DNA of 64,000 nt from Zhongshania aliphaticivorans (GTDB lineage: Bacteria > Pseudomonadota > Gammaproteobacteria > Pseudomonadales > Spongiibacteraceae): assembly GCF_001586255.1 (NCBI RefSeq), contig NZ_CP014544.1:723001-787000 (forward strand), given 5' to 3'. Below, piece after piece: positions 43,766-54,616 of this stretch (position 1 is its first letter; every line of letters begins with the position of its first letter). The position numbers and the translations under genes are program-made. The notes beneath the pieces are model-generated. The model searched no databases and was not told where the DNA came from. It saw only the letters and a list, made by a program, of their open reading frames with translations.

Positions 43766-44179
43766 TTATTCAGCAACCGGTGCTGGCACTGTAGCGGGGT
43801 CAGTTGCGGTGCCGTCGCCACTTGGCGCAGGCACTGTTTCTAAGGGCTTAACGTCACTTGGTTTGACGTCAGTGGTGAATTTCACCAGAGTGTCGCCGTC
43901 AAAGTAGGCGGTTAACTGGTGACGTTCTTTGGGCTCGTCAGGCTTGTTTAGCGTGTAGATATAGTCCCAGCGGTTGGGGCTAAAGGTGTCACGCACCATT
44001 GGCGTTCCCATTATGTATTCAACTTGGCTGCGACTCATGCCGACTTTAAGCTGATCGACCATTTCCGGCGTAATGATATTGCCCTGATCAATAGGCAGGC
44101 GGTACACACCGGGGAATTCCAGGGAGCTACATGCTGCCAGTAATACAAGCAGGCATGCTGTGGCAAATCGTCTATACAT
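43766..44179 (-). CDS. bamE: Outer-membrane assembly lipoprotein BamE
   Basis: A 137-residue lipoprotein (lipobox 'LLAAC' near residue 18). 'VYRLPIDQGNIITPEMVDQLKVGMSRSQVEYIMGTPMV' and 'FSPNRWDYIYTLN' are the SmpA/OmlA core. The C-terminal tail is proline/threonine-rich. It is a BAM complex component in the outer membrane. ATG 44179 is chosen because it places the signal peptide properly; the frame extends to 44194. It is divergent from fur, as in relatives. Confidence 0.95.
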   Translation of the reverse strand: MYRRFATACLLVLLAACSSLEFPGVYRLPIDQGNIITPEMVDQLKVGMSRSQVEYIMGTPMVRDTFSPNRWDYIYTLNKPDEPKERHQLTAYFDGDTLVKFTTDVKPSDVKPLETVPAPSGDGTATDPATVPAPVAE

Positions 44180-44255
44180 GCTAAAGGGTTCCAATCGCTT
44201 ACAGAGGCGTGGGATAATAACGCAATCCCCACCGCAACGCTAAGGTCCAAGGCAC

Positions 44256-44672
44256 ATGTCTATAGAAAATAAAGAGCTCCGCAAAGCAGGGCTCAAAGTT
44301 ACCTTGCCTCGTGTCAAAATTCTGCAGTTACTGGAACAGGCTGAGAGCGATAATCAGCATTTCAGTGCAGAAGATGTCTATCGCGCGCTGATGGAGTCTG
44401 GCGAGGACGTAGGTTTAGCAACGGTTTACCGTGTACTCACCCAGTTTGAAGCTGCAGGTTTGGTGGTTCGGCACAATTTTGAAGCCGGCCACTCGGTTTT
44501 TGAGCTTGAAAAAGGCGATCATCACGATCATATCGTGTGCCTAGAAACCGGCGAAGTCATTGAATTTTGCGACGACGTCATTGAAGCGCGTCAGCGTCAA
44601 CTGGTGACCGAGCGCGGCTATGAGCTGGTTGATCACAGCTTGGTTTTGTATGTGAAGCCGAAGAAGGCGTAA
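44256..44672 (+). CDS. fur: Ferric uptake regulator Fur
   Basis: A 138-residue Fur protein. The winged helix 'LKVTLPRVKILQLLEQ' to 'ATVYRVLTQFEAAGLV' is followed by the metal-binding 'HNFEAGHSVFELEKGDHHDHIVCLETGEVIEF'. The CxxC pair of E. coli Fur is absent (CLET), as in Pseudomonas-type Fur, so the structural zinc site differs. It represses iron-uptake genes when Fe2+ is bound. No clear Fur box was seen upstream. Confidence 0.96.
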   Translation: MSIENKELRKAGLKVTLPRVKILQLLEQAESDNQHFSAEDVYRALMESGEDVGLATVYRVLTQFEAAGLVVRHNFEAGHSVFELEKGDHHDHIVCLETGEVIEFCDDVIEARQRQLVTERGYELVDHSLVLYVKPKKA

Positions 44673-44680
44673 CGCTTTAA

Positions 44681-44885
44681 TGCTGAACGGGAGACGCTAG
44701 ACGGGAGACGCAAAATCCGCTTTTGCCTCTCCCGTTTGCCACTGAGCCGAAATTGCTAGTCTGACGTCCCATGTATGATGATTCGTTTAATGTCCGACAC
44801 GTAATATCGTGAGCCCCGCATGCTAGATGCTGCGAACGCGAAAACTTGCTTTTGACTTAGCGTCTCCCGTCTCCCGTCAAGCATA
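44681..44885. repeat. Intergenic inverted-repeat element, copy A (fur/recN)
   Basis: The convergent fur-recN space begins with GACGGGAGACG-type repeats (44687-44711) and ends with their reverse complement (GCGTCTCCCGTCTCCCGTC near 44860-44878). A near-palindrome GACGGGAGACGCAAAA...TTTTGCCTCTCCCGTT lies in the left part. Similar elements lie at 49449-49584 and 54491-54579. Confidence 0.7.
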
Positions 44886-44913
44886 CCGCACCCCGAGATC
44901 AAGCATCTCCCGC

Positions 44914-46578
44914 TTAATGCCTTACCCCCAGCATCTCCCGCGCATGTGCCAGGGTATTCTCGGTAATCGCGATACCGCCTAACATCCGTGCAATCTCGTC
45001 AATCTTCTGTTCGTCTTTGAGCGACTCTAGTTCGGTGCGGAGGTGTTTCTTGTCGCCTACTTTTTGCACGCGAATGTGGTGGTCGCCCTGGCTGGCCACT
45101 TGGGGTTGGTGGGTGACGCAGAGTACTTGGCTGCGTTGGCCGAGTTCTTTTAGCAGTTTGCCAACGATTTCGGCGGTGGCGCCACCAATGCCCACGTCGA
45201 CTTCATCAAAGACAATGGTGGGTATTGCGGCAACTTGGGCGGTGACCACCTGTATAGCGAGGCTGATCCGCGATAGCTCACCGCCTGAGGCGATTTTGTT
45301 TAATGGGCCTTTGGCCGCGGCTGGGTTGGTGCTAATGAGGATTTCAACCTCTTCTCTGCCACAGCTGTGGGGTTCGTCGCTAAGGGCGTGCAGGGCAAAG
45401 TCGACTTCGCAGTGTTTCATGCTTAGGGCGCGCAGCTGTTCTTCTACCCGCTTTTTCATTGTGGCGGCGGCTTTGCGGCGTTTGTCGCTGAGCTTGGCGG
45501 CTTTGTCATTGTAGGCTTTTAATGATTCTTGTTGCTCGGCGCGGAGCTGTTCTAGCTTTTCGTCGCTGGCATTCAGGCCTTCGAGTTGCTCTGCTAGTGA
45601 TGCGTGCAGGGCTGGGAGTTCGCTGGCTTGTAGGTGGTGCTTGCGCGCCGTTTGGTAAATGGCGTCCAGACGGCTCTCGGTTTCTGCTAGGCGATCAGGG
45701 TCTAGCTCGACACTGTCGATGACATTTTGCAGCTCGCGCGCGGCCTCTTCAATTTGAATGCGGGCGCTCTCCATTAATTGGGCGGCATTTTCTTGGGCGG
45801 CGCAGCGGTGCTGACTGCTATTTAATGAGGACAGGGCTTGATGGAGTATGCCCATGGCATTGACCTCGCCCTCGCGGCATAGCTGTAAGCTGTGGTGATT
45901 GGCCGCGAGGATCTGCTCGGCATTGGCCAGTTGCTTTTGCTGGTTTTCGAGCTCTTCTAGCTCATTGGGCTGAAGGTTGAGGCGGTTCAATTCTTCTAGT
46001 TGGTAGCTAAGTAATTGTTCTTGGGCGTTTTGTTCCGCTACGTTGCTTTCAAGTGCGGCAAGGGTCTTGCTGCTGCGCTGGTAGTTGGCGCAGTGCTCGC
46101 TAACCTGTTGGGCGAGCGCGGTGGTGCCCGCAAAGGCGTCGAGCAATTCGCGCTGATAAGGCTTTTGCAATAGTGATTGGTGGGCGTGCTGGCTGTGGAT
46201 ATCTATTAATAAACTGCCGAATTCGCGGACATCTTGCAGGGTGACAGGTTGACCATTGATATAGGCGCGGGAGCGCCCCTCGCTGGTGATCACGCGTCGC
46301 AGCAGGCATTCGTTGTCACCATCGAAATCGTGGGCTGTTAGCCAAGCGGCGGCGGCCGGGATTTGGCTGATTTCAAATAGCGCGTGAATGTCGGTGCGGT
46401 CTGCGCCGGGGCGGACAATGCCCGCGTCAGCGCGGTCGCCAAGGGCGAGGCCCAAGGCGTCGAGCATAATGGATTTGCCTGCGCCAGTTTCGCCGGTGAG
46501 TACGGTCATGCCGGGGTGCAGTTCAATGTCGAGGCTTTCGGTTATGGCGTAATTGCTGATATGAAGGTGGCTCAGCAT
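44914..46578 (-). CDS. recN: DNA repair protein RecN
   Basis: A 554-residue SMC-like ATPase. The Walker A 'VLTGETGAGKSIMLDAL' at about 29-45, a long coiled coil, the ABC signature 'KIASGGELSRISLAIQ' and the Walker B 'TIVFDEVDVGIGGATA' are present. It acts in double-strand-break repair. A LexA box 33 bp upstream indicates SOS induction. It is divergent from grpE. Confidence 0.97.
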   Translation of the reverse strand: MLSHLHISNYAITESLDIELHPGMTVLTGETGAGKSIMLDALGLALGDRADAGIVRPGADRTDIHALFEISQIPAAAAWLTAHDFDGDNECLLRRVITSEGRSRAYINGQPVTLQDVREFGSLLIDIHSQHAHQSLLQKPYQRELLDAFAGTTALAQQVSEHCANYQRSSKTLAALESNVAEQNAQEQLLSYQLEELNRLNLQPNELEELENQQKQLANAEQILAANHHSLQLCREGEVNAMGILHQALSSLNSSQHRCAAQENAAQLMESARIQIEEAARELQNVIDSVELDPDRLAETESRLDAIYQTARKHHLQASELPALHASLAEQLEGLNASDEKLEQLRAEQQESLKAYNDKAAKLSDKRRKAAATMKKRVEEQLRALSMKHCEVDFALHALSDEPHSCGREEVEILISTNPAAAKGPLNKIASGGELSRISLAIQVVTAQVAAIPTIVFDEVDVGIGGATAEIVGKLLKELGQRSQVLCVTHQPQVASQGDHHIRVQKVGDKKHLRTELESLKDEQKIDEIARMLGGIAITENTLAHAREMLGVRH

Positions 46579-46610
46579 AATGTTCTCTCACGGTAGGTGT
46601 GGGAAATTGT

Positions 46611-46626
46611 CTGTATATTTATACAG
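46611..46626 (-). promoter_or_regulatory. LexA (SOS) box upstream of recN
   Basis: CTGTATATTTATACAG is a full CTGT-N8-ACAG palindrome of LexA type located 33 bp before the recN start codon. Confidence 0.9.
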
Positions 46627-46686
46627 TAAAATACTGTGGCTGAGCAAGCGCTGGTAAATAAGGTGCTGAATTTTTTTTACGCCTGC

Positions 46687-46714
46687 CTTGAAATTGTTTG
46701 CTACAGCCCCATAT
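46687..46714 (+). promoter_or_regulatory. Sigma-32 heat-shock promoter of grpE
   Basis: CTTGAAA at 46687-46693 and CCCCATAT at 46707-46714, separated by 13 bp, match the RpoH consensus, 57 bp before the grpE start. Confidence 0.88.
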
Positions 46715-46770
46715 CCCAGTCAGCGCGGCCATGCTGCCGCAAGTGTATAGGCGTGTAGGAGGCAGTTTAC

Positions 46771-47367
46771 GTGGCAGAAGATCAGGATAAATCAGCATCG
46801 CAAGATGAGGATGCTCAAGTAGAAGCGATTGTTGGCGAGATTCAAGATGCGCTAGATGGAGCTGAGGCTGAGCAGGCGTCTGCGCCGACTGAAGAAAAAA
46901 GCCTTGAAGTTCAGCTAGACGAGGCTAAGCAGGCTGCCGCTGACGCGAAAGAGCAGGCGCTGCGCGCCGTTGCTGATGCTCAGAATATCCGCCGCCGCGC
47001 CGAGAAAGACGCGGAAAACGCTCGCAAGTTTGCCTTGGAGAAGTTTGCTGGCGATATGCTGGTGGTGGCCGATAACCTGGATCGCGCCTTGGCATCCGCC
47101 GATAGGGATAATGAATCCTTAAAACCGATGATCGAAGGCGTGGAGCTGACGCATAAGTCGATGCTCGACGCTTTGGCTCGTCACAATGTGGTGCAGCTCA
47201 ATCCGGTGGGTGAACCCTTTAATCCTGAGTTTCATCAGGCCATGGCCATGGTGCCAAACCCCGATGCCGAGCCAAATTCAGTGATGGATGTGATGCAGAA
47301 GGGTTTCACTTTGAATGGCCGCTTATTGCGTCCCGCCATGGTGGTGGTCGCTAAAGCCCCGGAATAA
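46771..47367 (+). CDS. grpE: Nucleotide-exchange factor GrpE
   Basis: A 198-residue protein starting at GTG with AGGAGG upstream. An acidic N-terminus precedes the long helix ('[46 protein letters not shown]') and the beta domain ending '[21 protein letters not shown]'. It releases ADP from DnaK. It is followed by dnaK after 120 bp with a second promoter. Confidence 0.96.
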   Translation: MAEDQDKSASQDEDAQVEAIVGEIQDALDGAEAEQASAPTEEKSLEVQLDEAKQAAADAKEQALRAVADAQNIRRRAEKDAENARKFALEKFAGDMLVVADNLDRALASADRDNESLKPMIEGVELTHKSMLDALARHNVVQLNPVGEPFNPEFHQAMAMVPNPDAEPNSVMDVMQKGFTLNGRLLRPAMVVVAKAPE

Positions 47368-47401
47368 TTTTTAAAATTGTGTAAAAAATGGTCTATGTCC
47401 C

Positions 47402-47429
47402 CTTGAAATATGTGGATAAGGGCCAATAT
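47402..47429 (+). promoter_or_regulatory. Sigma-32-like promoter of dnaK
   Basis: CTTGAAA at 47402-47408 and GCCAATAT at 47422-47429, with a 13-bp spacer, resemble the RpoH consensus. The -10 differs from CCCCATAT at two positions. Confidence 0.75.
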
Positions 47430-47487
47430 CTGACAACAAGACATAGTGTTCGCCAAAAGTGGCGACTAGGTAAATCGGAGATTTAAC

Positions 47488-49413
47488 ATGGGTAAAATAA
47501 TCGGTATAGATTTGGGTACCACTAACTCTTGTGTTGCTGTTATGGATGGCGACAAAGTTAAGGTTATCGAGAATGCAGAAGGTACACGCACCACTCCTTC
47601 GATTGTTGCTTACACTGAAGACAAAGAAATTCTGGTTGGTCAGAGCGCAAAGCGTCAGGCCGTCACCAATCCGCATAACACCCTGTATGCGGTGAAGCGT
47701 TTGATCGGTCGTCGCTTTGAAGACGACGTGGTTCAAAAAGACATTAAGATGGTGCCCTACAATATCTGCAAAGCCGATAACGGCGACGCGTGGGTAGAAG
47801 TGAAAGGCGAGAAAATGGCGCCACCGCAAATTTCTGCGGAAATTCTTAAGAAAATGAAGAAAACCGCTGAAGACTACTTGGGTGAGAAAGTCACCGAAGC
47901 GGTTATCACTGTGCCTGCTTACTTTAACGACTCTCAGCGTCAGGCGACTAAAGACGCTGGTCGTATTGCTGGTCTGGACGTAAAGCGTATTATCAACGAG
48001 CCTACTGCAGCGGCATTGGCCTACGGTATGGACAAGTCTAAGGGCGACCGCACCATTGCGGTATACGACTTAGGTGGTGGTACCTTTGATATCTCGATCA
48101 TTGAAATTGCTGAGGTAGATGGCGAGCACCAGTTTGAAGTGCTGTCGACTAACGGCGACACCTTCTTAGGTGGTGAAGATTTCGATATGCGCCTGATCGA
48201 CTATTTGGCGGAAGAGTTCAAGAAAGAAAACAGCATCGACCTGAAAGGCGATTCACTGGCTGTGCAGCGTCTGAAAGAAGCCGCAGAGAAGGCCAAAATC
48301 GAGCTGTCTTCTAGCCAGCAGACTGAAATCAATCTGCCTTACATCACTGCAGATGCGACTGGTCCTAAGCACTTGGTTGTGAAGTTGAGCCGCGCTAAGC
48401 TGGAATCACTGGTTGGCGATTTGGTTGCTCGCTCACTAGAGCCAATGAAGGTGGCTCTGAAAGATGCTGGTTTGTCTGCATCTGAAATTGACGAAATTAT
48501 TTTGGTTGGTGGTCAGACTCGTATGCCTTTGGTGCAAACCAAGGTAACTGAGTTCTTTGGTAAAGAAGCGCGTCGCGATGTAAACCCTGACGAAGCTGTT
48601 GCCATGGGTGCTGCCCTGCAGGGCGCGGTACTGTCTGGCGAAGTGAAAGACGTACTGCTGCTTGACGTTACTCCGCTGAGCCTGGGTATTGAAACCATGG
48701 GTGGTGTGGCGACGCACCTGATTGAGAAAAACACCACGATTCCTACTAAGAAATCACAGGTGTTCTCAACCGCAGAGGATAATCAGTCTGCTGTAACGAT
48801 TCACGTCGTGCAGGGTGAGCGTAAGCAAGCCAGCGCCAACAAATCGCTGGGTCGTTTCGACTTGGCCGACATTCCACCTGCGCCACGTGGTTTGCCGCAA
48901 ATCGAAGTCACTTTTGATATCGATGCCAACGGTATTTTGCATGTGTCTGCTAAAGACAAGGCAACCGGCAAAGAGCAGTCTATTCGCATCACCGCCTCAA
49001 GTGGTTTGAGCGATGAAGAGATCGAACAAATGGTGCGCGACGCTGAAGCAAATGCTGAAGCTGACAAGAAGTTCGAGGCGCTGGTTGTAGCGCGCAACAC
49101 CGCTGAAGGCATGGCTAACGCCACTCGCAAAACTTTGGAAGAAGCTGGTGATAAGGCCTCTGACGAAGAGAAAGCGGCTATCGAAGCAGCGCTGACCGAA
49201 GTTGACGAAGCGCTTAAGAGCGACGACGTTGAGGTGATTGAAGCTGCGACCAAGAAGCTGACTGAGGCGTCTGGTGGTTTGGCTGAGAAAATGTATGCCG
49301 AGCAAGCTGCGCAGGCGCAGGCTGACGGCGGCGCCGAGTCTGCTCAAGCTGGCGGCGCAGATGACGTAGTCGATGCTGAGTTTGAAGAAGTGAAAGACGA
49401 CGACAAGAAGTAA
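47488..49413 (+). CDS. dnaK: Chaperone DnaK (Hsp70)
   Basis: A 641-residue protein with '[18 protein letters not shown]' at the N-terminus, '[15 protein letters not shown]', the linker '[17 protein letters not shown]' and a C-terminal lid ending in an acidic tail ([11 protein letters not shown]). GGAG precedes the ATG by 7 nt. It is the central Hsp70 chaperone, working with DnaJ and GrpE encoded on both sides. Confidence 0.98.
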   Translation: MGKIIGIDLGTTNSCVAVMDGDKVKVIENAEGTRTTPSIVAYTEDKEILVGQSAKRQAVTNPHNTLYAVKRLIGRRFEDDVVQKDIKMVPYNICKADNGDAWVEVKGEKMAPPQISAEILKKMKKTAEDYLGEKVTEAVITVPAYFNDSQRQATKDAGRIAGLDVKRIINEPTAAALAYGMDKSKGDRTIAVYDLGGGTFDISIIEIAEVDGEHQFEVLSTNGDTFLGGEDFDMRLIDYLAEEFKKENSIDLKGDSLAVQRLKEAAEKAKIELSSSQQTEINLPYITADATGPKHLVVKLSRAKLESLVGDLVARSLEPMKVALKDAGLSASEIDEIILVGGQTRMPLVQTKVTEFFGKEARRDVNPDEAVAMGAALQGAVLSGEVKDVLLLDVTPLSLGIETMGGVATHLIEKNTTIPTKKSQVFSTAEDNQSAVTIHVVQGERKQASANKSLGRFDLADIPPAPRGLPQIEVTFDIDANGILHVSAKDKATGKEQSIRITASSGLSDEEIEQMVRDAEANAEADKKFEALVVARNTAEGMANATRKTLEEAGDKASDEEKAAIEAALTEVDEALKSDDVEVIEAATKKLTEASGGLAEKMYAEQAAQAQADGGAESAQAGGADDVVDAEFEEVKDDDKK

Positions 49414-49420
49414 GCTTAAC

Positions 49421-49437
49421 GCGAGGCCGTGCCTCGC
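49421..49437 (+). terminator. Hairpin after dnaK
   Basis: GCGAGGC-CGT-GCCTCGC is a perfect 7-bp stem with a three-base loop, 7 nt after the dnaK stop. No T run follows, so it is more likely an mRNA-stabilising or attenuating hairpin than a full terminator. Confidence 0.5.
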
Positions 49438-49448
49438 TTGAGTGTAAC

Positions 49449-49584
49449 GCTGGACGGGAGACGGAAGACGCAAAGGCCAAGGTCAGCGTGTTTTGCGATC
49501 TCCCGTTTGGCATGAGAGGTAGAATCATTTATAGGGGTAGTGGGTGACACTTTAAAAGGCGTCTCCTGCCTCCCGTTTAGCGTG
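49449..49584. repeat. Intergenic inverted-repeat element, copy B (dnaK/dnaJ)
   Basis: Left arm CGCTGGACGGGAGACGGAAG (from 49449) and right arm (49556-49584, reading CGCTAAACGGGAGGCAGGAG on the minus strand) bracket about 80 bp. An internal CTCCCGTTTGGCA piece matches copy A. The element separates two genes of one operon and ends 10 nt before the dnaJ start codon. Confidence 0.7.
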
Positions 49585-49594
49585 AAGCGAAGCT

Positions 49595-50725
49595 ATGTCA
49601 AAACGAGATTATTACGAAATTCTGGGCGTGTCCCGCGACGCAGACAGCAAGGATATTAAAAAAGCCTATCGTCGTATCGCGATGAAGAATCACCCCGACC
49701 GTAACCCCGAAGATCCCAAGGCGGACGATATCTTCAAGGAGGCCACCGAGGCCTACGAAGTGTTGTCTAGCGAGGAAAAGCGTGAGGCCTATGATCGTTT
49801 TGGTCATGAGGGCGTTAATGCAGGTGGTGGCTTTGGCGGTGGTGGCGGAGGCGCTGGCGGCTTTAGCGATATCTTTGGTGATGTGTTTGGCGATATTTTT
49901 GGCGGTGGTGGCGGTGGTCGTCAGCGCGGCCCGCAGCGTGGCTCTGACCTGCGCTACACCCTCGATATTGATCTGGAGCAGGCGGTACACGGCTCCACGG
50001 CCAAGATTCGCATTCCAACACTGGTTGCGTGTAAGCCCTGTGATGGTAGTGGCGCGAAAAAGGGTAGTAAGCCGGTCACTTGTAGTACCTGTAACGGTGT
50101 TGGTCAGGTGCGTATGCAGCAGGGCTTCTTCGCTGTGCAGCAGGCTTGCCCGCACTGTCGCGGCTCTGGCACCATCATTGCCGACCCCTGCACTAGCTGC
50201 CGCGGTCAGGGTCGCGTTGAAGAGACCAAGACCCTGTCAGTGAAGGTGCCTGCAGGCGTTGATACCGGCGATCGCATTCGCTTGACCGGTGAAGGTGAGG
50301 CCAGTCCTAATGGCGGTCCAGCGGGCGATTTGTATGTGCAAATGCAGGTGCGGCCCCACGCGATCTTTAAGCGCGATGGCAAAAACCTCCACTGCGAAGT
50401 GCCAATTAGTTTTGCCGATGCGGCGCTGGGTGGTGAGCTGGATGTGCCGACTCTAGAAGGTCGGGTTAAGCTTAAAATACCGCCAGAAACCCAAACCGGA
50501 AAATCTTTCCGTTTGCGTGGCAAGGGTATTACCCCTGTGCGCGGTGGCAGTACTGGCGATCTGATTTGCAAAGTGACCGTTGAAACACCGGTGTCATTAA
50601 ACAAGCGTCAGAAAGAGCTATTGCAAGAGCTGCAGGCGAGTCTTGCTGGTGACGACAAGCAGTCGCCTCGCGCAAAAAGCTGGTTTGACGGTGTAAAAAC
50701 CTTTTTTGATGATATGAAAATCTGA
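49595..50725 (+). CDS. dnaJ: Chaperone DnaJ (Hsp40)
   Basis: A 376-residue type I J-protein. The J domain includes HPD ('[10 protein letters not shown]'), followed by a Gly-rich linker, four zinc-finger repeats ([32 protein letters not shown]) and the C-terminal substrate-binding domains. It delivers substrates to DnaK and stimulates its ATPase. A repeat element is interposed between dnaK and this gene. Confidence 0.98.
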   Translation: MSKRDYYEILGVSRDADSKDIKKAYRRIAMKNHPDRNPEDPKADDIFKEATEAYEVLSSEEKREAYDRFGHEGVNAGGGFGGGGGGAGGFSDIFGDVFGDIFGGGGGGRQRGPQRGSDLRYTLDIDLEQAVHGSTAKIRIPTLVACKPCDGSGAKKGSKPVTCSTCNGVGQVRMQQGFFAVQQACPHCRGSGTIIADPCTSCRGQGRVEETKTLSVKVPAGVDTGDRIRLTGEGEASPNGGPAGDLYVQMQVRPHAIFKRDGKNLHCEVPISFADAALGGELDVPTLEGRVKLKIPPETQTGKSFRLRGKGITPVRGGSTGDLICKVTVETPVSLNKRQKELLQELQASLAGDDKQSPRAKSWFDGVKTFFDDMKI

Positions 50726-50740
50726 TTTCATCAATCTTGC

Positions 50741-50787
50741 TCGAGGGCTGATTTGCTGAATCGGCCCTCGACTTCCCCTCTGTTTTT
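50741..50787 (+). terminator. Possible terminator after dnaJ
   Basis: TCGAGGGC and GCCCTCGA form a perfect 8-bp stem (50741-50748/50764-50771). A run of five T residues follows only after 11 nt, so termination may be incomplete. Confidence 0.5.
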
Positions 50788-50826
50788 CTCCATTCTGAGC
50801 TGCATATAAAAGCCGCGGAAATAAGT

Positions 50827-52203
50827 ATGGATAAGACCCTAAATCAATTCGTTGCCAATTATCTGTGGTCTGAGAAGGTCGCGGACTATTCTGCGCCGCG
50901 CCGCAAATTGATTCACTTGCTGCGCTATGTGTACGTGGTGCTAGATGATCTTGCCAAGGGTGAGCTAACCCTGCGCGCCATGAGTTTGGTGTACACCACC
51001 TTGCTGTCGCTGGTGCCAATGATGGCGGTGAGTTTTTCGGTGCTCAAAGCCTTTGGTATGCACAATAAGCAGTTGCAGCCGATTATGTTGCAGTTTTTGG
51101 CGCCGATGGGTGCGCAGGGCGTGGAGATTACCGACAAAATCATCGGCTTTATCGATAACGTTAAAATCGGCGTGCTTGGTACCTTTGGTGTGGCGCTATT
51201 GTTTTACACCGCGATTTCACTTATTCAGAAAGTCGAGGCCACCTTTAATTATATTTGGCGTTTAGATCAGCACCGCAGTATTGGTCGTCGCTTCGCCGAC
51301 TACGGCAGTGTGATGCTGATCGGGCCGCTATTGGTGTTCTCAGCGATTGGTTTGTCAGCCAGTGTGCTGAGTGGCAGCTTTGTGCAGGCTATTAGTCATC
51401 AGCTGCCTTTCATGCAGTATTTAATTACCTTTGCCACCGAAGCTGCGCCCTATTTAATGATCATTGCGGCCTTTAGCTTCTTTTATATGTTCATTCCTAA
51501 CACTCGCGTGACCGTTCGGGCGGGCTTGATTGCCGGGGTGGTGTCTGGCTTCTTGTTTCAAAGTTTGGGCTGGGGCTTTGGCAGTGTGGTGGTGTCGGCC
51601 AGTGGTAGCGGAACGTATGCAATTTATTCGGGCTTTGCCATTCTCATTTTGTTTATGATGTGGATGTACATCAGTTGGCTCATCTTGCTGGTGGGTAGCA
51701 GTGTGGCATTTTACGTTCAGCATCCTGAGTATGTTGCGCCAACGCGGCGCAGCGGTGATTTAAGTATTAAGCAGCGAGAGGTTTTGGCCCTGCAAATTAT
51801 GGGGGTGATTGCTGAGCGTCATTACAAGTCGCGTAAGCCCTTTTCGGCCAGTGATTTTGTGTTGCGTTTGCGCGTTCAGATTCAGGGCGTGACTAAGGTG
51901 TTGCGAGCGCTGAAGGAGGCTGGTCTAATCACCGAAAATAGTGAAGAGCCAGCCCGTTATTTACCGAATGCGCCGCTTGAAAAAACCAGTTTAAAGCAAG
52001 TCATTGATGCCGTGCGCAGTGAAGGCAATGCCTCAATGCTGGGTTTGGGTGCGCCGCGCAGACCAGTGCACGGCGTGGCGGCGGTGGCTAAAGCGATTGA
52101 TGATGCTCTGGACGCTGCTTTGGCGGCGACCAGTGTGCGGGATATGGCAATTGAAGATGACGGTTCGGCGCCTGATAGCGCTGAGGCTGGCAAGAACAAT
52201 TAA
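50827..52203 (+). CDS. YihY/BrkB-family inner-membrane protein
   Basis: A 458-residue protein with six hydrophobic helices in the first 290 residues ('LVYTTLLSLVPMMAVSFSVLKAFG', 'WMYISWLILLVGSSVAFYVQHPEY') and a cytoplasmic tail with a winged-helix-like segment ('ALQIMGVIAERHYKSRKPFSASDFVLRL'). The family was once called RNase BN, which is incorrect; a transport or efflux role is unproven. It stands between dnaJ and dapB. Confidence 0.88.
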   Translation: MDKTLNQFVANYLWSEKVADYSAPRRKLIHLLRYVYVVLDDLAKGELTLRAMSLVYTTLLSLVPMMAVSFSVLKAFGMHNKQLQPIMLQFLAPMGAQGVEITDKIIGFIDNVKIGVLGTFGVALLFYTAISLIQKVEATFNYIWRLDQHRSIGRRFADYGSVMLIGPLLVFSAIGLSASVLSGSFVQAISHQLPFMQYLITFATEAAPYLMIIAAFSFFYMFIPNTRVTVRAGLIAGVVSGFLFQSLGWGFGSVVVSASGSGTYAIYSGFAILILFMMWMYISWLILLVGSSVAFYVQHPEYVAPTRRSGDLSIKQREVLALQIMGVIAERHYKSRKPFSASDFVLRLRVQIQGVTKVLRALKEAGLITENSEEPARYLPNAPLEKTSLKQVIDAVRSEGNASMLGLGAPRRPVHGVAAVAKAIDDALDAALAATSVRDMAIEDDGSAPDSAEAGKNN

Positions 52204-53028
<825 letters not shown>

Positions 53029-53157
53029 GACGTGGTATTCGCGCGCTAGAGGTCAGATTTTGGCCTGAAACGACGCTAAGCTCGCTATTGCTGGTATTTA
53101 TTGCGGTGGACGAGCGGGGGTGGTTTCGCGTAAAATCGCGCATCAGATTAGGGTGCC

Positions 53158-53221
53158 GAGCTTAATAAGCTCCGTATCCCCGCAAGGAGCGAGGTGAAGT
53201 ACGTCTTCATCTCGCTTTTTT
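53158..53221 (+). promoter_or_regulatory. carAB leader with terminator-like hairpin (possible attenuator)
   Basis: A palindrome GAGCTTAATAAGCTC (53158-53172) is followed by a 12-bp stem AGCGAGGTGAAG/CTTCATCTCGCT with one G-T pair and then six T residues (53188-53221), a good rho-independent terminator. AAGGAG and a GTG (53194), which could start a short reading frame overlapping the hairpin, lie in the same place. The terminator is 94 nt before carA and 160 nt after dapB, so it either ends dapB transcription or attenuates carAB. Confidence 0.65.
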
Positions 53222-53314
53222 GCACGCGTATTTTCCTCTGTGGTTCTTTGGTTGTCGTTCCGGCGAGTATGTCGGTGGCAACTCTCGGCCGCAAGTTTGA
53301 TCCAGGAGGTAGTC

Positions 53315-54454
53315 TTGACGGTTCCAGCCATACTTGCCCTCGAAGACGGCAGCATATTCCGGGGCATCGCTATTGGTGCCGAAGGGCATTCGGTTGGCGA
53401 GGTCGTGTTTAATACCGCGATGACAGGGTATCAGGAGATCTTGACGGATCCCTCTTATGCCCGCCAAATCGTAACCCTTACCTATCCCCATATCGGTAAT
53501 ACCGGTGTGAACAGCGAAGACGAAGAGGCGGCTGAAATTTGGTCTGCGGGCTTGGTTATTCGCGACCTGGCCATGACGGCTAGCAGCTTTCGCAGCGAAC
53601 AAAGCCTCTCTGATTATTTAAAAGCCCGCAATATTGTCGGCATCGCCGACATTGACACCCGTCGCCTCACGCGTATTTTGCGTGACAAGGGTGCGCAGGG
53701 TGGTTGCTTAATGGCTGGCGATATCGACGAAGCTAAGGCCCTTCAGCTCGCTAAAGACTTTGCCGGTCTGAAAGGCATGGATTTGGCGAAAGAAGTGACT
53801 ACCGCCGAATCGTATGAATGGCGCGAAAGCAGCTGGCAGCTTGGTGAAGGCAGCCGCAGCATGACTGATGCTGAATTGCCCTACCATGTTGTAGCCTACG
53901 ACTTTGGCGTAAAGCGCAATATTCTGCGCATGCTCGCCGATCGCGGTTGCCGCCTGACGGTTGTCCCAGCCAAAACACCGGCTGCCGACGTGTTGGCGAT
54001 GAAGCCCGACGGCGTGTTTCTGTCGAATGGTCCTGGTGATCCAGAGCCCTGCGATTATGCGATTGCGGCAATTAAAGAAATTCTAGCAACGGCATTGCCG
54101 GTGTTCGGTATTTGCCTAGGTCATCAGCTGTTGGCTTTGGCCTCTGGTGCAAAAACCGTCAAAATGAAATTTGGTCACCACGGCGCCAACCACCCGGTGC
54201 AAGATTTGACGACCAAGGTTGTACACATCACCAGTCAAAACCACGGTTTTGCTGTAGATGAAGCCTCCTTGCCCGCAAATTTGGAGGTGACCCACAAATC
54301 ATTGTTTGATGGATCGCTACAGGGAATTCGGCGCACCGATATCCCCGCATTCGGTTTTCAGGGTCACCCTGAAGCGAGTCCGGGCCCCCATGATATTGCG
54401 CCCTTGTTTAATCAGTTTATAGATTTGATTAAAGCCTCTAAGCAGGCTGAGTAG
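53315..54454 (+). CDS. carA: Carbamoyl-phosphate synthase small subunit
   Basis: A 379-residue glutamine amidotransferase. The TTG at 53315 is chosen because AGGAGGT lies 4 nt upstream and the protein then starts '[15 protein letters not shown]'. The class I glutaminase domain shows '[16 protein letters not shown]' with the catalytic Cys and '[14 protein letters not shown]' with the His. It passes ammonia to CarB for arginine and pyrimidine synthesis. Confidence 0.97.
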   Translation: MTVPAILALEDGSIFRGIAIGAEGHSVGEVVFNTAMTGYQEILTDPSYARQIVTLTYPHIGNTGVNSEDEEAAEIWSAGLVIRDLAMTASSFRSEQSLSDYLKARNIVGIADIDTRRLTRILRDKGAQGGCLMAGDIDEAKALQLAKDFAGLKGMDLAKEVTTAESYEWRESSWQLGEGSRSMTDAELPYHVVAYDFGVKRNILRMLADRGCRLTVVPAKTPAADVLAMKPDGVFLSNGPGDPEPCDYAIAAIKEILATALPVFGICLGHQLLALASGAKTVKMKFGHHGANHPVQDLTTKVVHITSQNHGFAVDEASLPANLEVTHKSLFDGSLQGIRRTDIPAFGFQGHPEASPGPHDIAPLFNQFIDLIKASKQAE

Positions 54455-54490
54455 AAAGTCCGGCCTCGCGGTTTTGTAGGCGATTTTGCT

Positions 54491-54579
54491 AGTCTGGCGT
54501 CGGGAGTCTGACGTCGGACGAGAAAATACACTACTGCGCCCGACTTTAGCGTCTGACGTCCAGCTTCCGACGTCCGACT
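54491..54579. repeat. Intergenic inverted-repeat element, copy C (carA/carB)
   Basis: Two 35-bp arms (54491-54525 and 54545-54579) are complementary at 26 of 35 positions and are built on repeated GTCGGGAGTCTGACGTCGGAC-like words. The preceding TTGCTAGTCTG is shared with copy A (44755-44763 region). It lies inside the carAB operon. Confidence 0.65.
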
Positions 54580-54616
54580 TTTTGTAACGAAGCACAGAGC
54601 CAGATGATTAGAACTT

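Noticed and set aside
53194-53412. 72-codon frame starting at GTG in the carA leader as a protein gene
   Set aside because: It overlaps the terminator stem and the carA start and has no family pattern; it is kept only as a possible leader peptide start.
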